DNA of 64,000 bases from Rhodococcus qingshengii JCM 15477 (GTDB lineage: Bacteria > Actinomycetota > Actinomycetes > Mycobacteriales > Mycobacteriaceae), in the NCBI RefSeq assembly GCF_023221595.1, contig NZ_CP096563.1, positions 1,966,501 through 2,030,500 on the forward strand. Direction: 5' to 3'. Within the stretch, counting starts at the first letter, position 1, and the number at the start of each line of letters is the position of its first letter. Positions 47,401 to 55,622 of this stretch are shown piece by piece. A program made the translations under genes and the position numbers. The notes beneath the pieces were generated by a model that saw nothing but the letters and a program-made list of their open reading frames with translations, was not told where the DNA came from and searched no databases.

Positions 47401-48212
47401 AGTTGGTAACCGGTATGCACGTTGGATTTGAACTGGATCTTGATGCGGCACTCGCTGTCACGTTGCCCTTGCGTGCACGCGGATCTGAGCTTCCACTGTT
47501 CTGCGTGCACCCAATGGTCGGGCTGGCCTGGCCGTACGCACCTCTCGCCGCGTTCGTCGACAGATCAGTGCCGCTCTACGGGTTGCAGACACCAGCGTTG
47601 ACCGAGGAGGACTTTTTCGCGACCGCACTGACAGACTACATAGATCGATACGTGTCCGAGATCCGATCAGTGCAACAACAGGGGCCGTACAGACTTCTGG
47701 GTTGGTCGTTCGGTGGAGTTGTCGCGCATGGAATCGCGGCAAGGCTTGAAGCCCTCGGCGAGAAGGTGAGTGCCTTGGTGATCTTGGACGGCTCGCCCTT
47801 GAGCTTGGATGATGAAGCATTTGCGGCGATGGTCAGACACGAAGTTGCTGGCTTGGGCGTCGTCATTCCGGATGACGAAGACCTCGAGAACCTATCGATC
47901 GACTGTGCCAGTGATGTCCTCACTGCAGTGAATGGCGGAGCTATCGGGCTTAACGCCAGCGATATCAGGCGGTTGTTCTCCAGCATCGCGCGAACCGCGG
48001 CGCTGACACGTGAGTACGAACCGGACACGTGCACGGGGCCAGTGCTGTTCGTGGGATCCAATGAAACTGAGGCCGATGGGGTCGAACCTTGGCGTTCACT
48101 GATCGACGGTGAAATCGATGTTCGTCAGGCAAGCGTGAACCATGTTTCGATGATGACGCCAGAGGGGCTGGAGGAGATCGGCCCGATGATTGCCGCCTCG
48201 CTGAATTCCTGA
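26475..48212 (+). CDS. Non-ribosomal peptide synthetase, seven modules with terminal thioesterase (NRPS-3)
   Basis: Order: A8-T8, then six C-A-T modules (A9 to A14), then a type I thioesterase (47460-48205) with GWSFGG, LDGSPLS and NHVSMM supplying Ser, Asp and His. ATG 26475 gives a basic N-terminus ([15 protein letters not shown]) directly before A8. An in-frame GTG at 26412 would add 21 residues, and neither start has a good RBS. Codes: A8 D-T-F-V-V-G-G-I-V-K; A9, A10, A11 and A14 D-V-W-D-F-I-L-V-S-K; A12 D-P-L-V-S-G-A-I-I-K; A13 D-V-W-S-F-A-L-V-H-K. C domains keep HHIAADGVS or HHISGDGVS. Large parts are near-identical repeats, including a 6,369-bp tandem dimodule. The protein should accept the chain from NRPS-2, add seven residues and release the peptide by hydrolysis or cyclisation. 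At roughly 7,250 residues it is very large even for this family. Confidence 0.95.
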   Translation: MSADGVTPDTSATRKSRRERPTRTRRARTLLLPQLLAAAVELDPSREALRFEGHSLSYAELDARSSRLARMLIAGGVGPEDRVAVSIPRSIESVLAVWAVAKTGAAFVPVDPNYPSDRVAYMIEDSGVSIGLTVGELGIDLPSSVRWIAIDSLETTQASEAMSGEPVAYSDRVRTLRTEHPAYVIYTSGSTGRPKGVVVTHAGLGNLLSEQAERLGATAQSRVLHFATPSFDTSLFELLLTIGSGATMVIVPTTVYGGDELAELLKTECVTHVVGTPSMLASVDPSGLDSIVTAVVGGEVCPPELVARWGRDRAFYNGYGPTETTIVTNISPKLAPGDRVTIGGPVRGASALVLDSRLQPVPVGSTGELYLAGPQVARGYHNLTGMTADRFIANPFGAQGERMYRSGDLVRWVIADGGARDLEYVGRSDSQVKIRGFRVELGEIDAVLASHRAVDFVATLARKLDNGEQALVAYVLPRAAAEVDITELLDVCRQELPRHMVPASVVLISEIPLTPVGKLDASALPEPHFESRPFRVPSTEDEIQIATVFGELLGLEQVGADDDFFELGGNSLVAAKLVARLSAVFDVRVQVKTLFESSTVSSLASALAASTGRARVALTARVRPERVPLSLAQQRMWFLSRFDAVSGVNNIPIVLRLSGVVDVAALGAAVSDVVARHEILRTVYPEFEGVGFQQVLPVGGFAVDISAVPTDEADLLGVLAPVVTEGFDVTSEVPLRVRLFQTGSSEFVLALVVHHIAADGVSMGPLVRDVSMAYVARAGGQVPGWAPLEVQYADYALWQREVLGSEGDPSSLMSEQLGYWTSVLEGLPERIELPADRSRPLVASNRGASYQFSVDVRLHLALEQLALDRGVSLFMVVHAALAVVLARLSGSDDVVVGSPIAGRGEPELDDLIGMFVNTLVLRTEVDSSESFSELLGRVREVDLGAFGNEDVPFERLVEVLDPARSQAHHPLFQVALFFQNMAQSVLELPGLSIAGFDAGVEIAKFDLQLTVSPLEEDGVGVGMPMSLTYATDLFDESTVVSFAERLVRVLEAMVAEPDSVVGDVELLGEDERSQVLVAVNDTVHELTVGALLLDGFVAQVAASPDAVAVVFEGQSLSYAEFGSRVNRLARYLVSVGVGPESLVALAMRRSVDLVVGMYAVVAAGGAYVPLDPDHPVERNGHILGTAAPVCVLSTAGDGVVLPGEFDVVLIDELDVSGFSDAPVLDVDRVAPLRVSNAAYVIFTSGSTGKPKGVAVSHEAIVNQMAWMQGQYVLTGSDVYLQKTATTFDVSLWGFFLPLAVGARLVVATHDGHRDPGYLASVIADQGVTVTDFVPTMLSVFAGAVSAELLGSLRDVFVIGEALPAQAVRDFGVVSGARVHNLYGPTEAAVSITFADVTGAVDGGVVSIGVPQWNSQVFALDSRLRPVPVGVAGELYLAGDQLARGYVSRPDLSADRFVANPFGGVGSRMYRTGDLVRWGVSGELEYIGRTDFQVKFRGQRIELGEIESALVADVSVSVSSVAVVSTVTGDQLVGYVVPASGAVVDTAALVDSLGVVLPSYMVPSQFVVLDAFPLNASGKLDRKLLPEPVFEVAVFRAPVTAVEEIVASVFAEVLGVERVGLDDDFFALGGNSLIATRVAARLGQALDAQVPVRVLFEASSVELLAARVESEIGSGARAALTARVRPERVPLSLAQQRMWFLNRFDTLSSANNIPVAIRLSGLLDVAALQAAVSDVVVRHEILRTVYPEVDGVGFQEVLSADRVRLDVSPVVVSESDVVGAVTEFLSAGFDVAVEVPVRARLFAVSESEFVLALVVHHISGDGVSMGPLTRDVMVAYEARSRGEVPGWAPLEVQYADYALWQREVLGSEDDPSSLISRQVGFWESALAGLPDQLDLPADRPRPVVASNRGADHSFVVGADVHAGLNDVARESNSSLFMVVHAALAVLLSRLSGTSDIAIGTPVAGRGEQVLDDLIGMFVNTLVLRTEVDSSESFVDLLAGVREADLQAFAHADVPFERLVEVLNPARSQARSPLFQVMLAFQNMEQSALQLGDLRVAGVDATAVAAKFDLSLTVVEQFDEAGAPAGMAAQFTYATDLFDESTVAGFADRFGRILGAVVADQSAVLGDIDILDSVERSLVLEGWNDTVHELTVGALLLDGFVAQVAASPDAVAVVFEGQSLSYAEFGSRVNRLARYLVSVGVGPESLVALAMRRSVDLVVGMYAVVAAGGAYVPLDPDHPVERNGHILGTAAPVCVLSTAGDGVVLPGEFDVVLIDELDVSGFSDAPVLDVDRVAPLRVSNAAYVIFTSGSTGKPKGVAVSHEAIVNQMAWMQGQYVLTGSDVYLQKTATTFDVSLWGFFLPLAVGARLVVATHDGHRDPGYLASVIADQGVTVTDFVPTMLSVFAGAVSAELLGSLRDVFVIGEALPAQAVRDFGVVSGARVHNLYGPTEAAVSITFADVTGAVDGGVVSIGVPQWNSQVFALDSRLRPVPVGVAGELYLAGDQLARGYVSRPDLSADRFVANPFGGVGSRMYRTGDLVRWGVSGELEYIGRTDFQVKFRGQRIELGEIESALVADVSVSVSSVAVVSTVTGDQLVGYVVPASGAVVDTAALVDSLGVVLPSYMVPSQFVVLDAFPLNASGKLDRKLLPEPVFEVAVFRAPVTAVEEIVASVFAEVLGVERVGLDDDFFALGGNSLIATRVAARLGQALDAQVPVRVLFEASSVELLAARVESEIGSGARAALTARVRPERVPLSLAQQRMWFLSRFDAVSGVNNIPIVLRLSGVVDVAALGAAVSDVVARHEILRTVYPEFEGVGFQQVLPVGGFAVDISAVPTDEADLLGVLAPVVTEGFDVTSEVPLRVRLFQTGSSEFVLALVVHHIAADGVSMGPLVRDVSMAYVARAGGQVPGWAPLEVQYADYALWQREVLGSEGDPSSLMSEQLGYWTSVLEGLPERIELPADRSRPLVASNRGASYQFSVDVRLHLALEQLALDRGVSLFMVVHAALAVVLARLSGSDDVVVGSPIAGRGEPELDDLIGMFVNTLVLRTEVDSSESFSELLGRVREVDLGAFGNEDVPFERLVEVLDPARSQAHHPLFQVALFFQNMAQSVLELPGLSIAGFDAGVEIAKFDLQLTVSPLEEDGVGVGMPMSLTYATDLFDESTVVSFAERLVRVLEAMVAEPDSVVGDVELLGEDERSQVLVAVNDTVHELTVGALLLDGFVAQVAASPDAVAVVFEGQSLSYAEFGSRVNRLARYLVSVGVGPESLVALAMRRSVDLVVGMYAVVAAGGAYVPLDPDHPVERNGHILGTAAPVCVLSTAGDGVVLPGEFDVVLIDELDVSGFSDAPVLDVDRVAPLRVSNAAYVIFTSGSTGKPKGVAVSHEAIVNQMAWMQGQYVLTGSDVYLQKTATTFDVSLWGFFLPLAVGARLVVATHDGHRDPGYLASVIADQGVTVTDFVPTMLSVFAGAVSAELLGSLRDVFVIGEALPAQAVRDFGVVSGARVHNLYGPTEAAVSITFADVTGAVDGGVVSIGVPQWNSQVFALDSRLRPVPVGVAGELYLAGDQLARGYVSRPDLSADRFVANPFGGVGSRMYRTGDLVRWGVSGELEYIGRTDFQVKFRGQRIELGEIESALVADVSVSVSSVAVVSTVTGDQLVGYVVPASGAVVDTAALVDSLGVVLPSYMVPSQFVVLDAFPLNASGKLDRKLLPEPVFEVAVFRAPVTAVEEIVASVFAEVLGVERVGLDDDFFALGGNSLIATRVAARLGQALDAQVPVRVLFEASSVELLAARVESEIGSGARAALTARVRPERVPLSLAQQRMWFLNRFDTLSSANNIPVAIRLSGLLDVAALQAAVSDVVVRHEILRTVYPEVDGVGFQEVLSADRVRLDVSPVVVSESDVVGAVTEFLSAGFDVAVEVPVRARLFAVSESEFVLALVVHHISGDGVSMGPLTRDVMVAYEARSRGEVPGWAPLEVQYADYALWQREVLGSEDDPSSLISRQVGFWESALAGLPDQLDLPADRPRPVVASNRGADHSFVVGADVHAGLNDVARESNSSLFMVVHAALAVLLSRLSGTSDIAIGTPVAGRGEQVLDDLIGMFVNTLVLRTEVDSSESFVDLLAGVREADLQAFAHADVPFERLVEVLNPARSQARSPLFQVMLAFQNMEQSALQLGDLRVAGVDATAVAAKFDLSLTVVEQFDEAGAPAGMAAQFTYATDLFDESTVAGFADRFGRILAAVVTDSSIRSGDIDLLDAREHTVLTNALHDDLMPQRRLVDILTARSEVGGESVAVRTNGKSVTYRELDRHSSQLARVLITNGAGPESVVAIALPRSYEMVLAVWAVAKSGAAYVPVDPNYPSDRIAHMISDSGASMGLTTSSNVDRVPDGVIWFEIDSTDFAEIVATFASSPIDEHERTTTLMPDHIAYIIYTSGSTGRPKGVAVTHTGLFGLLEYANDLYEITANSRVLHICAPIFDPSVLEWMVAFYSGATLVVVPASILGGDELAELMRVERVSNVVITPAVLGTMDPAALPDLRVVSVGGDVSSPELLAKWVQGRIYFNAYGPTETTIISTYARLEADSQITIGSPINGVSALVLDERLNPVPVGTRGELYLAGSVLARGYRNRPDLTADRFVPNPFSPGGSRMYRTGDIVRWIGSIDQPQLEYVGRSDFQVKIRGYRIELGEINAALEKHSLVAQAVTLGKELQSGVTALVSYVVPASGAVVDTAALVDSLGVVLPSYMVPSQFVVLDAFPLNASGKLDRKLLPEPVFEVAVFRAPVTAVEEIVASVFAEVLGVERVGLDDDFFALGGNSLIATRVAARLGQALDAQVPVRVLFEASSVELLAARVESEIGSGARAALTARVRPERVPLSLAQQRMWFLNRFDTLSSANNIPVAIRLSGLLDVAALQAAVSDVVARHEILRTVYPEVDGVGFQEVLSADRVRLDVSPVVVSESDVVGAVTEFLSAGFDVAVEVPVRARLFAVSESEFVLALVVHHISGDGVSMGPLTRDVMVAYEARSRGEVPGWAPLEVQYADYALWQREVLGSEDDPSSLISRQVGFWESALAGLPDQLDLPADRPRPVVASNRGADHSFVVGADVHAGLNDVARESNSSLFMVVHAALAVLLSRLSGTSDIAIGTPVAGRGEQVLDDLIGMFVNTLVLRTEVDSSESFVDLLAGVREADLQAFAHADVPFERLVEVLNPARSQARSPLFQVMLAFQNMEQSALQLGDLRVAGVDATAVAAKFDLQLTVVEQFDEAGAPAGMAAQFTYATDLFDESTVAGFADRFGRILGAVVADQSAVLGDIDILDSVERSLVLEGWNDTAREVAGVSVLDGFDAQVAASPDAVALSFEGVSLSYAEFDARVNRFARYLVSVGVGPESLVGVAVRRSVDLLVAVYGVLRAGGGYVPVDPDQPAERNGYVLAAASPVCVVSTSDVGFDAGVVPVVEVDVVDVSGFSDAPVSDVDRVAPLRSGNTAYVIFTSGSTGRPKGVAVSHRSVVNQVSWLAERYAVSGSDVVLFKTPVTFDVSVWELFVPLAVGARLVVATHDGHRDPGYLASVVAAESVSMVSFVPSMLEVFVDQLVDTSEATISRLGGGGLGSLRVIFAAGEALPASVVGRVLSVLPSVEVHNLYGPTEFTVHATAAGPLDGVGVVVPMGAPVWNSSVLVLDSRLRPVPVGVAGELYLSGVQVARGYFGRVDLSAERFVANPFGGVGSRMYRTGDVVRWIGVSGELEYVGRSDFQVKLRGQRIELGEIESAVRDQVGVGSVVVVVWRDQLVAYVTAAVGSSVDVDVVKVGVGERLASYMVPSQFVVLDALPLNASGKLDRKLLPEPVFEVAVFRAPVTAVEEIVASVFAEVLGVERVGLDDDFFALGGNSLIATRVAARLGQALDAQVPVRVLFEASSVELLAARVESEIGSGARAALTARVRPERVPLSLAQQRMWFLNRFDTLSSANNIPVAIRLSGLLDVAALQAAVSDVVARHEILRTVYPEVDGVGFQEVLSADRVRLDVSPVVVSESDVVGAVTEFLSAGFDVAVEVPVRARLFAVSESEFVLALVVHHISGDGVSMGPLTRDVMVAYEARSRGEVPGWAPLEVQYADYALWQREVLGSEDDPSSLISRQVGFWESALAGLPDQLDLPADRPRPVVASNRGADHSFVVGADVHAGLNDVARESNSSLFMVVHAALAVLLSRLSGTSDIAIGTPVAGRGEQVLDDLIGMFVNTLVLRTEVDSSESFVDLLAGVREADLQAFAHADVPFERLVEVLNPARSQARSPLFQVMLAFQNMEQSALQLGDLRVAGVDATAVAAKFDLQLTVVEQFDEAGAPAGMAAQFTYATDLFDESTVAGFADRFGRILGAVVADQSAVLGDIDILDSVERSLVLEGWNDTVHELTVGALLLDGFVAQVAASPDAVAVVFEGQSLSYAEFGSRVNRLARYLVSVGVGPESLVALAMRRSVDLVVGMYAVVAAGGAYVPLDPDHPVERNGHILGTAAPVCVLSTAGDGVVLPGEFDVVLIDELDVSGFSDAPVLDVDRVAPLRVSNAAYVIFTSGSTGKPKGVAVSHEAIVNQMAWMQGQYVLTGSDVYLQKTATTFDVSLWGFFLPLAVGARLVVATHDGHRDPGYLASVIADQGVTVTDFVPTMLSVFAGAVSAELLGSLRDVFVIGEALPAQAVRDFGVVSGARVHNLYGPTEAAVSITFADVTGAVDGGVVSIGVPQWNSQVFALDSRLRPVPVGVAGELYLAGDQLARGYVSRPDLSADRFVANPFGGVGSRMYRTGDLVRWGVSGELEYIGRTDFQVKFRGQRIELGEIESALVADVSVSVSSVAVVSTVTGDQLVGYVVPASGAVVDTAALVDSLGVVLPSYMVPSQFVVLDAFPLNASGKLDRKLLPEPVFEVAVFRAPVTEVERLVASVFEELLGIDRVGLDDDFFELGGNSLIATQLAAKLGQAISAEVPLRMLFTSSTVSEMSDKLVTGMHVGFELDLDAALAVTLPLRARGSELPLFCVHPMVGLAWPYAPLAAFVDRSVPLYGLQTPALTEEDFFATALTDYIDRYVSEIRSVQQQGPYRLLGWSFGGVVAHGIAARLEALGEKVSALVILDGSPLSLDDEAFAAMVRHEVAGLGVVIPDDEDLENLSIDCASDVLTAVNGGAIGLNASDIRRLFSSIARTAALTREYEPDTCTGPVLFVGSNETEADGVEPWRSLIDGEIDVRQASVNHVSMMTPEGLEEIGPMIAASLNS
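26565..28300 (+). other. A8-T8 of split module 8
   Basis: A8 gives D-T-F-V-V-G-G-I-V-K. The A10 motif is GKLDASALP, so the usual RK after GKLD is missing although the catalytic Lys of GK is kept. It shares a lineage with A1 and A12 ([18 protein letters not shown]). T8 has GGNSLVAAK. Confidence 0.87.
28354..31480 (+). other. NRPS module 9: C9-A9-T9
   Basis: The C domain is of the HHIAADGVS type. The A9 code is D-V-W-D-F-I-L-V-S-K. T9 has GGNSLIATR. Confidence 0.88.
31537..34665 (+). other. NRPS module 10: C10-A10-T10
   Basis: The C domain is of the HHISGDGVS type. A10 carries the same code as A9 (D-V-W-D-F-I-L-V-S-K) and is near-identical to it through the whole A domain. Confidence 0.88.
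34691..39157 (+). repeat. 6,369-bp dimodule repeat, copy 2, truncated (C11-A11-T11-C12)
   Basis: This copy follows copy 1 directly and runs about 4,467 bp. The first mismatch I see is at 39158 (ctttgcg versus ctttgcc), near the end of C12, where unique sequence begins. Confidence 0.88.
34723..37850 (+). other. NRPS module 11: C11-A11-T11
   Basis: This module is the repeat partner of module 9, 6,369 bp downstream, with an identical code. Confidence 0.88.
37906..41015 (+). other. NRPS module 12: C12-A12-T12, Tyr-like A domain with exchanged core
   Basis: C12 is a repeat-type C domain. From 39158 to about 40613 the sequence is unique, covering the end of C12, the A12 core and the A8 motif. From 40614 onward the repeat sequence resumes and matches 31074 onward. 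The code D-P-L-V-S-G-A-I-I-K is close to the published Tyr code D-A-L-V-T-G-A-V-V-K. Confidence 0.86.
41077..44220 (+). other. NRPS module 13: C13-A13-T13
   Basis: The A13 code D-V-W-S-F-A-L-V-H-K equals that of A2. Bases 42396-44062 match NRPS-1 at 5470-7136. The surrounding C13 and T13 belong to the repeat family of NRPS-3. Confidence 0.88.
42396..44062 (+). repeat. 1.67-kb segment shared with NRPS-1 (copy B, in A13)
   Basis: This is the partner of 5470-7136. Divergence resumes at 44063 (gtcgag versus gttgat). The edges fall near the C/A linker and inside the T domain, so a whole A domain moved. Confidence 0.88.
44281..48209 (+). other. NRPS module 14 and thioesterase: C14-A14-T14-TE
   Basis: A14 repeats the A9 code. 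Near 47186 the repeat sequence ends and a distinct T14 ([12 protein letters not shown]) leads into the TE. The TE has an alpha/beta-hydrolase start ([11 protein letters not shown]), the nucleophile in GWSFGG, and its His in NHVSMM. Confidence 0.9.
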
Positions 48213-48241
48213 CACTATCTCGATGGCCGTCGATCCGCGGG

Positions 48242-48270
48242 CCTGGCTAGGCGTCGTGCCGTCGAGCCAG
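48242..48270 (+). terminator. Possible hairpin downstream of NRPS-3
   Basis: CTGGCT and AGCCAG can pair, with an inner GGC/GCC stem. No T-run follows, so this is at best a weak or factor-dependent terminator. Confidence 0.3.
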
Positions 48271-48294
48271 ACCCACGGACGTACATGAAGATAC

Positions 48295-48335
48295 AAAAAA
48301 GGCTGACGGCGCTGGATTTCTCCGCGCCGCCAGCC
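48295..48335 (-). terminator. Rho-independent terminator of the lipase transcript
   Basis: On the minus strand a 12-bp stem (48324-48335 with 48301-48312, one mismatch) and an 11-nt loop are followed by six T (48295-48300 read in reverse). It lies 34 bp beyond the lipase stop codon. Confidence 0.85.
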
Positions 48336-48368
48336 TACTTCATTCCTGCTGTTGCTTGTTTGACGTGC

Positions 48369-49292
48369 CTATTCGCAAGGGAGCGACCGGTACTCCGGGT
48401 CAAGCGCTGACTTGACGAGATCAAGAGTGTGAGGGTCTCTGACCAACTGTCCGTGGGACGCAGTGTTCCCGGCACAGTTATCTTGAGTCCAGACATTATG
48501 GACCACGGCGCCATCACCTGGGCTAAGGAAAGTTGCATCGGGTGGCGTCGAGATTTCGTCGTGAGCCGAAGCGATGACGGTGTACTCGATTCCGGGTTGC
48601 GTCTCGGATTCGGCGTTGAGAGCTGTCAAGAATGGTGTGCCGCTGAGTTGTTGGACGCCAGCAGGCCCCCAAATCGCTTGGACCAGTAGATCGCCAGGGA
48701 GGCCCATCGCAGACAGCGATCGTGCATTCGCTTGAAGACCACCGAATGTAGTTCCGTGGTTGGTCGCGCCGAGACTGATGAGCGAGTGCACTTTGTTATT
48801 CGACGGATCTTCACGAGTTGCTCCGCCGTTGAACTTAAGATACTGGCGAGCAACGACGCCGCCCTGGGAATGACCGACGATGTCCACCTGTGTCGTACCG
48901 GTGTGAAATTTCACCGAGTCAACGAACATTGCAAGCTCCTCAGCGGAGCTTGCAATGTCGGTGATTCCCCAATGCACAGCATTGGGATTCAGAATTTCGC
49001 GCACACCGCCATAATTCAGCGCAAAGACGCAGTAGCCCAAATCAGCAAGCTGAGGCGCCATAACATCCCAGGTGTCGGTCATGCTCATCCCGGTCCCGTG
49101 TACGAGTACCACCGGACGGGGATGTTCGAGACTTGGCTTGCAATCCCAGTCGTTGGCGCCGGCAGGGGAAGGACCCATGCTGGACAATCCGGGCGTGGGT
49201 TCCGCCGGGTCTGCTGATGCAGCTGTTGGCATTCCGGCCAGCACCACACAGGCCGCCAATGACGCCAGCGTGACCAGAGTGAATCGCTTCAA
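48369..49292 (-). CDS. Secreted lipase/esterase, Lipase_2-like
   Basis: A 307-residue alpha/beta hydrolase. TTG 49292 is preceded by GAGGAAAGAA and begins MKRFTLV. Residues 1-27 form a Sec signal peptide ending ASA. HGTG (65-68) fits an oxyanion-hole segment. Ser142 lies in GHSQGG, and Asp245 (SAHDEI) and His280 (SHGQLV) fit the triad of Bacillus/actinobacterial secreted lipases. Several Cys residues (51, 88, 273, 306) could form disulfides. Expected role: hydrolysis of acyl esters outside the membrane. It lies 69 bp downstream of the mycolyltransferase gene on the same strand and ends at a strong terminator, so the two may be cotranscribed. Any action on the peptide product or on mycolate esters is speculation. 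Confidence 0.9.
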   Translation of the reverse strand: MKRFTLVTLASLAACVVLAGMPTAASADPAEPTPGLSSMGPSPAGANDWDCKPSLEHPRPVVLVHGTGMSMTDTWDVMAPQLADLGYCVFALNYGGVREILNPNAVHWGITDIASSAEELAMFVDSVKFHTGTTQVDIVGHSQGGVVARQYLKFNGGATREDPSNNKVHSLISLGATNHGTTFGGLQANARSLSAMGLPGDLLVQAIWGPAGVQQLSGTPFLTALNAESETQPGIEYTVIASAHDEISTPPDATFLSPGDGAVVHNVWTQDNCAGNTASHGQLVRDPHTLDLVKSALDPEYRSLPCE

Positions 49293-49361
49293 TTCTTTCC
49301 TCGCGTGCTGAACACCTTGTTGCTAGCTTTGCTTCTTGCTCCGAGAATCTGCGTGTCGCGA

Positions 49362-50426
49362 TCAGACCCCGAGGGACTGGGCGATGAACGGCCATGACTT
49401 GTGCAGATCGTCTTGCCAGTAACCCCACGAATGCGTACCCACCGGCCGGAAGTCCACAGTTGCCGGGATATTGAGGTCGGCAAGACGTCGAGCGAGGTTT
49501 CCGGTGCAGATGCTGGTCGCGAATTCAATCGGTCCTCCTACAACAATCTGGTCGAACATCGCTGCTCGCCCATCCTGAATCCGAGGGTTCTCCGGGGTAT
49601 CGTTCGGAAAACCGGGCAAGCCACTACCCGTGCTGATGTACAGGGGAGTGCCACGCAACTTTTCGGCGTTGACTACCGGGTCGTGTTCGACCCAGCCCGG
49701 GCCGTCGAATGGGCCCCACATGTTCTGAATGTCGCCAACTCCGCCGATCCATTCAGTGGTCGCCCGTACGAAGGCCTGCCCCATCGGGTCACTCGTCTGT
49801 GCACAACCCGAATAGGATGCAACTGACTTGTAGAACCCGGGATATTCGATCGCAAGATTCAGAACAGAGGTCGCAGACATCGAGATAGCTGCAATCGACT
49901 GGTCACCGTTGCTGCCGAGTTCCTTGTTCAGGAGTGGAGGAAGCTCCTTGCCTAGGAAGGTGCTCCACATGTTCTTTCCGAGTACGGAATCTTCCTTCTC
50001 CCAGTCGGTGTAGTACGACATCAGACCCTTGGCCGGAATCGCAACATTGACGTTCTTATCGGCGAAGAAATCGACCACATCAGTTTGCCGGTCCCATGTT
50101 GCTGTGCCTTCTCCGCCGTCGGCACCGTTGAGAAGGTACAGAATGGGGCGCGGCTGAGAGTTGTCTGCAGGCAAAATCACCTGAATGGGGACCGACTTGT
50201 CCATTGATGCTGCGTAGACATTCACAACGATTTGACGATCGTTGACTCGCTCGACAGATTCGATGTACGAACCGTCCGTATCGTCCTGTGCTGCATCTCC
50301 CCCGCCTTGGTGCGCAATGGGTGTGGCACCGGCGATGCCCATGCTGCTGGATACAAGGACGACGCTCGCCGCCATCAGTGCACCTGCGACGGTGCGCCTC
50401 CAGGGGGACCGAAATTTTCGAGTCAA
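49362..50426 (-). CDS. Mycolyltransferase, antigen 85 / Fbp family
   Basis: Secreted alpha/beta hydrolase of about 354 residues. TTG 50426 follows AAAGGCG at good spacing and gives a signal peptide with a basic start (TRKFRSPWRR) and cleavage near residue 34. A TTG at 50450 would add 8 residues. Ser182 in AISMSATS and His332 in GTHSWGYW match the Ag85 nucleophile and His regions. YLLNGADGG and GFYKSVASYSGC are typical of the family. Members transfer mycolic acids between trehalose and arabinogalactan, so the gene places the organism among mycolate producers. It is preceded by the ABC exporter on the same strand, with a gap of about 140 bp. Confidence 0.9.
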   Translation of the reverse strand: MTRKFRSPWRRTVAGALMAASVVLVSSSMGIAGATPIAHQGGGDAAQDDTDGSYIESVERVNDRQIVVNVYAASMDKSVPIQVILPADNSQPRPILYLLNGADGGEGTATWDRQTDVVDFFADKNVNVAIPAKGLMSYYTDWEKEDSVLGKNMWSTFLGKELPPLLNKELGSNGDQSIAAISMSATSVLNLAIEYPGFYKSVASYSGCAQTSDPMGQAFVRATTEWIGGVGDIQNMWGPFDGPGWVEHDPVVNAEKLRGTPLYISTGSGLPGFPNDTPENPRIQDGRAAMFDQIVVGGPIEFATSICTGNLARRLADLNIPATVDFRPVGTHSWGYWQDDLHKSWPFIAQSLGV

Positions 50427-50569
50427 GACAACGCCTTTCGGTTGGTTCAACTGTGCTGCCGGACCTGCTCGGCAATCGTGTTTCGTGAGTCTGAACTACT
50501 TGTAATTCGGATGGTCAGCCGTAGACGTTACCGCGCGTACGGATCCACCAGGCAATACCCAGATGACTA

Positions 50570-51427
50570 TCAATCCGAAGCGGCGCGTCGGTATCCGAGT
50601 ATCGCTGGATACACGAACACCACGACCATCCCGAACGACCAGGCCAATGTCTTGAGCAGGGGCTCGGCGACGGGCCCCCCCAAGGAGAGGCCTTTCATCG
50701 CATCGATTGCCACGGACATTGGTTGCTCGGCAACAACTGGTTGCAGCCACTTCGGATAAGCCATCACTGGAACAAAACCGGAGTTGAAGAACATCAACAG
50801 CGTGCAGGAGATCGACACGATCTCTACAAGCGGGAGATTATCTGCCACTGTTGCCAGCGCCGTGACCATCATCGCGAAGCCGATGCCGAAAACGATCGGC
50901 AATACCAAGAGCGCCACCGCGGCCAGGGGACCCTGGTTGAATCGGAATCCCAACAGATAGCCGACACCAAGGATGACGATGGAGGTGACGAGAACTCGCA
51001 CCGCTTCGGCGATCATGCGTCCGACCAGACCGGAGGCACGATGCGCAGGGAGAGTCCAGAACCGGCTCAAGAGTCCAGATGCTCGTTCGCCTTTGAGTCC
51101 GACTGCGCTCGCAATCGAGCCGAACATGGCGCCAACGAGGATGATCAGCGGGACCGTTCCGAAGATGCTCGATTGGCCCGTCGCTGCTGTAATCGAATTG
51201 CCCAGGACGACTCGGAACATCAACAGCATGAACGCTGGATACACAAGAGCTTGAATGGTGGTTGATGGATCGCGCAGCCACGTGACCAACAAACGTTTGG
51301 CCTGAATCCCGCTGTGCACGACCAGTGCCTTGAAAGAGCTTTCAGGGAGCGCTTTGTCCGGGTAAGGAAAGTTAAACCCCTCGGCGGGTCGGACGGCCGC
51401 CATGAAACGATCTGTCGGTTCGCTCAT
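50570..51427 (-). CDS. ABC-2 type transporter permease, second subunit
   Basis: The start is set by ATGA at 51427-51424, where the ATG overlaps the TGA of the preceding permease, so translation is coupled. The 285-residue protein has six hydrophobic segments in the DrrB/ABC-2 pattern (LLMFRVVLG..., LIILVGAMFGSIASAVG, LVTSIVILGVGYLLGF, VLPIVFGIGFAMMV, ISCTLLMFFNSGFVPV and a last C-terminal span). It is a membrane half of an exporter with the ATPase and permease upstream. Substrate unknown. Export of the NRPS product or of an envelope lipid is inferred from location only. Confidence 0.9.
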   Translation of the reverse strand: MSEPTDRFMAAVRPAEGFNFPYPDKALPESSFKALVVHSGIQAKRLLVTWLRDPSTTIQALVYPAFMLLMFRVVLGNSITAATGQSSIFGTVPLIILVGAMFGSIASAVGLKGERASGLLSRFWTLPAHRASGLVGRMIAEAVRVLVTSIVILGVGYLLGFRFNQGPLAAVALLVLPIVFGIGFAMMVTALATVADNLPLVEIVSISCTLLMFFNSGFVPVMAYPKWLQPVVAEQPMSVAIDAMKGLSLGGPVAEPLLKTLAWSFGMVVVFVYPAILGYRRAASD

Positions 51428-52287
51428 GACCGCCTCATACTTGCCCAGAACGCTAGTGGCGCGAAGAAGACGATCAACCCGATCGTCCACGCAACGACGG
51501 GAAACAGGACGCCCCAGGTGACTCCGCCCTGCGCAAGATCACGCATGGCGAATGAAAACTGCGATACCGGTTGATTGCGCACGAACGGCCGAATCCATTC
51601 GGGAAAGCCAGTCTCGGGCGCGAAACCGCAGGACAACATCCCCAGAATCAATTGGGGGAGCGTCAGCGCCTGACTGGTGGCTTGTGGACTTTTCGACAGT
51701 GAACCGATTGCATCACCGGCGAAGGACAGACATGTGCTGAACGCGAGGGCGATTGCACAAAACAGAACTGCCTGACCCATGCCTGCTGAGAATCGGAAAC
51801 CGATCAAGTGGCCGAAGGTCAATGCCGCGGCGAGTGAGACTGTCGAACGGACGAAGCCACTCGATTGACGAGACAACAGCGGCACGGGGCCGACTACTGG
51901 CATGGTTTTCATGCGGTTGCTGAAGCCGGTGATCGATTCGGTCGAGGACATCTGAGCGGCGGAGATCGACGTGAAGGCCATGGCTTGCAGCACGATGATC
52001 GGCATCAGAAACTGGGCATAGTTGATGCCCTGAAGTTGCATGACGAACTTCAACGGAAGGTAGAAACCGATCGTGAAGATCAATGGCGCGACTACCGCGA
52101 TCAGTAGTTCGTAGCGCTTCACCATCGATTTGACGGTGCGTGCAGTCAGCACCCACCACTGATTGATCGCTGATGGATGCGGTCGGCGGTGCTTTCCAAC
52201 GCTTAATGCCTCGGGGACTGCAATCTTGCTGCGACTGTCCCCGCGGACAGTCACTTGATCGACCCCGAATTTTGTAGTTGTCGTCAC
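51424..52287 (-). CDS. ABC-2 type transporter permease, first subunit
   Basis: The start GTG 52287 overlaps the ATPase stop (GTGA). The 287-residue protein has a cytoplasmic N-terminus of about 45 residues, then six membrane spans (LLIAVVAPLIFTIGFYL, FLMPIIVLQAMAFTSI, VSLAAALTFGHLIGF and others). It contains the PEWIRPFVRNQPVSQ amphipathic stretch typical of daunorubicin-type ABC-2 permeases. It pairs with the following permease, which is similar in layout, probably as a heterodimer. Confidence 0.9.
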   Translation of the reverse strand: MTTTTKFGVDQVTVRGDSRSKIAVPEALSVGKHRRPHPSAINQWWVLTARTVKSMVKRYELLIAVVAPLIFTIGFYLPLKFVMQLQGINYAQFLMPIIVLQAMAFTSISAAQMSSTESITGFSNRMKTMPVVGPVPLLSRQSSGFVRSTVSLAAALTFGHLIGFRFSAGMGQAVLFCAIALAFSTCLSFAGDAIGSLSKSPQATSQALTLPQLILGMLSCGFAPETGFPEWIRPFVRNQPVSQFSFAMRDLAQGGVTWGVLFPVVAWTIGLIVFFAPLAFWASMRRS

Positions 52288-53255
52288 GGTGTCTCGCTTA
52301 CGTGCTGTTCACCGGTGAGTGAAAGAAAGACGTCATCGAGTGACGGGCGACGAAGCGCGATGTCTGCAAGCGGAATCCGTGCGTGGTCCAGACGACGCAG
52401 TGCTTCAGAGAGCGTTCCTGCGCCGACAGGTGCGGGGATCGCGATCCGCCCGCTCTCTTGTGCCAGATCGAATCTGAAGTCGCGGGGGACCAGATTGCCG
52501 AGTGCATGGACCGCGTGAGGCAGCTGTTTGAGATCTGCGGGCACGATCTCGCAGAAGCTTGCGCCGGTTCGAGCCTTCAATTGGTCAGCAGTCCCCTCGG
52601 CAATGACCGCGCCTTTGTCGATGACGATGATGTTGTCGCTCAGTAGATCTGCTTCTTCGAGGTACTGAGTTGTCAGGAGCACGGTGATTCCCTGCTCCTT
52701 CAGTGACTGAACCAGCGACCAGACGCTTTGCCGACTGCGCGGATCCAAGCCGGTGGTCGGCTCGTCGAGGAAAACGACCTCAGGGCGAACAACCAGGCCA
52801 CACGCAATATCGATTCGTCGGCGCATACCACCGGAGTAGTTCCTGACTACTCGGGATCCTGCTTCGACGAGGTCGAATTGAGAGAGCAGGTCGGCAGCGC
52901 GCACCTTCGCGGACATTCGGTCGAGCCCCATCAACCTGCCGAACAGTTCGATGTTCTCGCGGCCGGTAAGTGAATCGTCCAGGGCGGCGAACTGCCCGGT
53001 CATCATGATGGAGCGTCGAACCTCGGGAGCGTTGCGCACTACGTCGTAGCCAGCCACCATCGCGCGTCCGCTGGTGGGGCGGATGAGCGTGGAGAGGACC
53101 TTCACCGTCGTTGTCTTGCCTGCGCCGTTGGGACCCAAGATGCCGAGCACCGTCCCACGTGGGGCGGTGAAGTTGATCCCTCGCAGCGCGTGCACGTTCT
53201 TGAAGGACTTGTGTACGTCCTCCACTAGTACCGCTGCGTCCGTGGAAAAGGGCAT
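52284..53255 (-). CDS. ABC transporter ATP-binding protein, DrrA-like
   Basis: ATG 53255 is preceded by GCGGAG at suitable spacing; an in-frame codon at 53309 would add 18 unlikely residues. The 323-residue protein has Walker A GPNGAGKTT (41-49), Q-loop (TGQFAALDD), signature YSGGMRRR, Walker B VVFLDEPTTGLD and a C-terminal DrrA-like region ending in RRPSLDDVFLSLTG. It powers export through the two coupled permeases downstream. Daunorubicin-type systems export drugs or, in mycobacteria, complex lipids. Confidence 0.93.
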   Translation of the reverse strand: MPFSTDAAVLVEDVHKSFKNVHALRGINFTAPRGTVLGILGPNGAGKTTTVKVLSTLIRPTSGRAMVAGYDVVRNAPEVRRSIMMTGQFAALDDSLTGRENIELFGRLMGLDRMSAKVRAADLLSQFDLVEAGSRVVRNYSGGMRRRIDIACGLVVRPEVVFLDEPTTGLDPRSRQSVWSLVQSLKEQGITVLLTTQYLEEADLLSDNIIVIDKGAVIAEGTADQLKARTGASFCEIVPADLKQLPHAVHALGNLVPRDFRFDLAQESGRIAIPAPVGAGTLSEALRRLDHARIPLADIALRRPSLDDVFLSLTGEQHVSETP

Positions 53256-53659
53256 CAACACTCCGCTGTCTGCATTGTCGGAACGGGCACGCGCTCCCGA
53301 CGGGCGCACAGATGCCTTCTGTCTTCTATCCGTGATCTCCGCTCAGATGTTACCGGAGGGTCAAACCGACACTCGGGCAATCGGACGCGTGAGAGGGGGT
53401 ACGGGGCTCCTGCCAGCAACTCTCACCTTCGATTTCACCTTGTGGCAAGAATCACAAATATTCTTTGTAACGTAAAGATCTCTTCTAATTGAACGAATGA
53501 CCAAATAGATTTTCAGCGCATCTGCGCAGGTGGGTATTCGGTTGCGCGGACCGGAGGTCTTTGATTTGACCGGTGACGAAAGTCCCCCGATTCCTTCCGG
53601 TTGGTCCCCTGGGCCCGCTGCTCGATGTCTTGTGGAGAGATTCGCGATACCGTTGGGAA
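53256..53659. promoter_or_regulatory. Divergent intergenic region between exporter and glycosyltransferase
   Basis: This region must carry promoters for both directions, but no convincing -35/-10 pair is visible. It turns AT-rich around 53440-53520. An inverted repeat AAGAAT-N7-ATTCTT lies at 53447-53465. GGAGG at 53552-53556 is 16 nt from GTG 53573, which is long for an RBS. Confidence 0.4.
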
Positions 53660-54517
53660 ATGGCGAACGCGACGTTGTCGGTGGTTGTTCCGGCTTTTAA
53701 TGAATCTGAATACATCGAAACGTGCATCGAAGCGCTCATTGCTCAAGGTGAATATGTCGACGAAATCATCATCGTTGACAATAATTCCTCGGACAACACT
53801 TCCGAGTTGATCGAGAAGTATCAAAGTAGTTGTCCCAAGGTTCGGCTTCTCAAAGAATCCCGCCCCGGGGTGGTGCATGCGAGAAACAAAGGGTTTGACG
53901 CGGCGAGTGGAGAAATTATCGGACGTATCGACGCGGATACGATCGTGGGGGAAGACTGGGCCGTTGCGGTTCACGAATTCTTCGAGCGTCGCGACGATTT
54001 CTCGGGCGTAACTGGCCTGACTTACCTTTATGAATCTCCGATCGCCGGCCTTCAGCGCCGATGGACGAATTGGCGACTCGGTCGCGGGGCTCAGGGGGCG
54101 GTTCGGCCCGTTGTTGCAGTTCCAGGCAGTAACATGGCGATGCGTCGGTCGGCTTGGTTGGCCGTTAGGGGTGCGGTCAGCGATCGAACCGACATTCATG
54201 AGGATATCGATCTATCCCTCTGCATGGCGCATGTTCGTTGCGCAGTGGGGCAGATCTCGAGCATGGCCGCAAAGGTTTCGGGTAGACGTGGAGTTAGTTC
54301 GCCGCGAGTGTATGCACGATATAATCGAGCATCGAAGAAAACCCTCGAGCATCATGGTGTATCGAATTGGAAGTTAACATTCTTGATTGCAGCAGACAGT
54401 ATTCTGCATGCAATCTTGTGGCCTCTTTATCGAATTTATGACAAGGATTCCGGACAACTCTCGTCTCGGGTCTTGGGTCGGAGGCAGCGGGCGCGGGATC
54501 TTCCCGTCTTTTCTTGA
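53660..54517 (+). CDS. Family 2 glycosyltransferase
   Basis: The preferred start ATG 53660 gives MANATLSVVVPAFNE, the usual GT2 beginning. GTG 53573 in the same frame would add 29 residues. The 285-residue protein has the GT-A nucleotide-binding strand (SVVVPAFNES), DNNSSDNTSELI, a DAD metal-binding motif in GRIDADT, a GSNMAMRR segment and the EDIDLS acidic motif. Toward the C-terminus (LIAADSILHAILWPLYR) is one possible membrane-associated helix. It should transfer a sugar from an NDP-sugar to a lipid, peptide or glycan acceptor. Base composition is visibly more AT-rich than all neighbours, and the gene stands alone on the plus strand between two minus-strand operons, which suggests separate acquisition. 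Confidence 0.85.
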   Translation: MANATLSVVVPAFNESEYIETCIEALIAQGEYVDEIIIVDNNSSDNTSELIEKYQSSCPKVRLLKESRPGVVHARNKGFDAASGEIIGRIDADTIVGEDWAVAVHEFFERRDDFSGVTGLTYLYESPIAGLQRRWTNWRLGRGAQGAVRPVVAVPGSNMAMRRSAWLAVRGAVSDRTDIHEDIDLSLCMAHVRCAVGQISSMAAKVSGRRGVSSPRVYARYNRASKKTLEHHGVSNWKLTFLIAADSILHAILWPLYRIYDKDSGQLSSRVLGRRQRARDLPVFS

Positions 54518-54638
54518 TAAATCCGTCCGGTATTTATTCGAGAACGCTCGTGTCTAGCTGAAAAATCGGGAGTGCCCGATAATTGCGGACTATTGCTGGT
54601 TCTCGTTCGTTGCGAACTATTTCTTCTATTGCACGGGA
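54518..54638. other. AT-rich convergent spacer
   Basis: The spacer contains the minus-strand terminator at 54561-54580 and a small hairpin GTTCG-TTG-CGAAC (54605-54617). No gene is seen. Confidence 0.5.
54561..54580 (-). terminator. Rho-independent terminator of the pap/N-oxygenase operon
   Basis: ATCGGG and CCCGAT form a perfect 6-bp stem with a 4-nt loop. Read on the minus strand it runs straight into TTTT, about 60 bp past the N-oxygenase stop. Confidence 0.65.
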
Positions 54639-55616
54639 TTAACTGGCAGAATATTTATCTGCAGCGATTGTTACTTCTGATGTAACTTGTAGCTTTTGGA
54701 GCAGGGACGTTATTCCACTGTAGTCCTGCACGAACAGTTCGTTGTGCGGTTCCAATGCGACATCGTCGAGCATCTTCCGTCCTCCAGGTATGGCTTCAAT
54801 TTCCATGATTGCTCGCCACGCGCCGAAGTCGGTCCCGCTGAACGCACGCATTGCGTCCTCGAAACCTTCGAGTAGATAGCTGCGATCTCCACCACCCAGG
54901 GAATCCCAGACCAGGACGGCCAATTCCCCGGCAATCGAGGCATGGCAGTACTCGTCGCGAGCGTGCAGCCGGATTGTCGCGCGGTTGATCGACTGCACGC
55001 CCGGATCGTCCGAGATCAGGTCGAGGTATGCGGTGATCGACACCTCGGCGACGGTCATGAACGCCAACTGTGTCAGGGCAATCTTGCGAGGCCCCTCGGC
55101 TGCGTCGAGGGCTTGCGCCCGCGTGCGGACCGTCAGGACGTCGGGCAATGCCTTGGCCGGCAGCCCCCAGCCCCTGCCTCGACGGGTCGCTGAACTGGCA
55201 TTGAAGTGCATGAGCGTGTGATATTGCTCGTCGACCATCGCCTGATTGACCGCCACTGCAGCCCAATCTCCGAGACCGACGCCAAGTCGGTCTTCGGCGA
55301 GAACGTCGAAGCCGGGATTGACGACGTACTTCTCGATGTCCATGACGTTCTTGTTGAACGCGATCCATGCCCAGGCTTGCAGGCGTTGCTTCTGCTCGGG
55401 TCTCAATGCCAGGTAGGTCGGATGCTCCGCGAACGGGAGAAGTGCTTCGGGGTAGTCGGACAGCGACGAATCGAAGAGATCGTCCAGTTCCGGCTCCGCC
55501 TTCTTCACGGTTGCCCGGCGCGCCCAATTGCTCGCAAGGCGGCGGACGATTGCACTCTCGACCGGATCGGAGGCGTCGTACTCCGGGAGGCTGGGCGGAC
55601 TCACTCCAGGTCTCAT
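54639..55616 (-). CDS. AurF/CmlI-type di-iron arylamine N-oxygenase
   Basis: A 325-residue protein close in size to AurF and CmlI. All seven iron ligands known from AurF have counterparts at near-constant offset: Glu95, Glu130 and His133 (DEQYH), Glu191 (VAEVS), His218, Glu222 and His225 (HARDEYCH). AurF-family enzymes oxidise an aromatic amine through hydroxylamine to nitro. ATG 55616 lies 6 nt after the papC stop, last in the papB-papA-papC operon, so its likely substrate is a p-aminophenyl compound made by those enzymes. Whether it acts on free p-aminophenylalanine, a keto acid or a carrier-bound residue is not visible. A terminator follows. Confidence 0.88.
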   Translation of the reverse strand: MRPGVSPPSLPEYDASDPVESAIVRRLASNWARRATVKKAEPELDDLFDSSLSDYPEALLPFAEHPTYLALRPEQKQRLQAWAWIAFNKNVMDIEKYVVNPGFDVLAEDRLGVGLGDWAAVAVNQAMVDEQYHTLMHFNASSATRRGRGWGLPAKALPDVLTVRTRAQALDAAEGPRKIALTQLAFMTVAEVSITAYLDLISDDPGVQSINRATIRLHARDEYCHASIAGELAVLVWDSLGGGDRSYLLEGFEDAMRAFSGTDFGAWRAIMEIEAIPGGRKMLDDVALEPHNELFVQDYSGITSLLQKLQVTSEVTIAADKYSAS

Positions 55617-55622
55617 CGTGCC

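Noticed and set aside
53573..53659. GTG 53573 as the glycosyltransferase start
   Set aside because: It adds 29 residues unlike a GT2 N-terminus, and GGAGG is 16 nt away. It is kept as an alternative, not preferred.
54605..54617. GTTCG-TTG-CGAAC hairpin as a terminator of the glycosyltransferase
   Set aside because: The stem is only 5 bp and the following sequence has no clean T-run.
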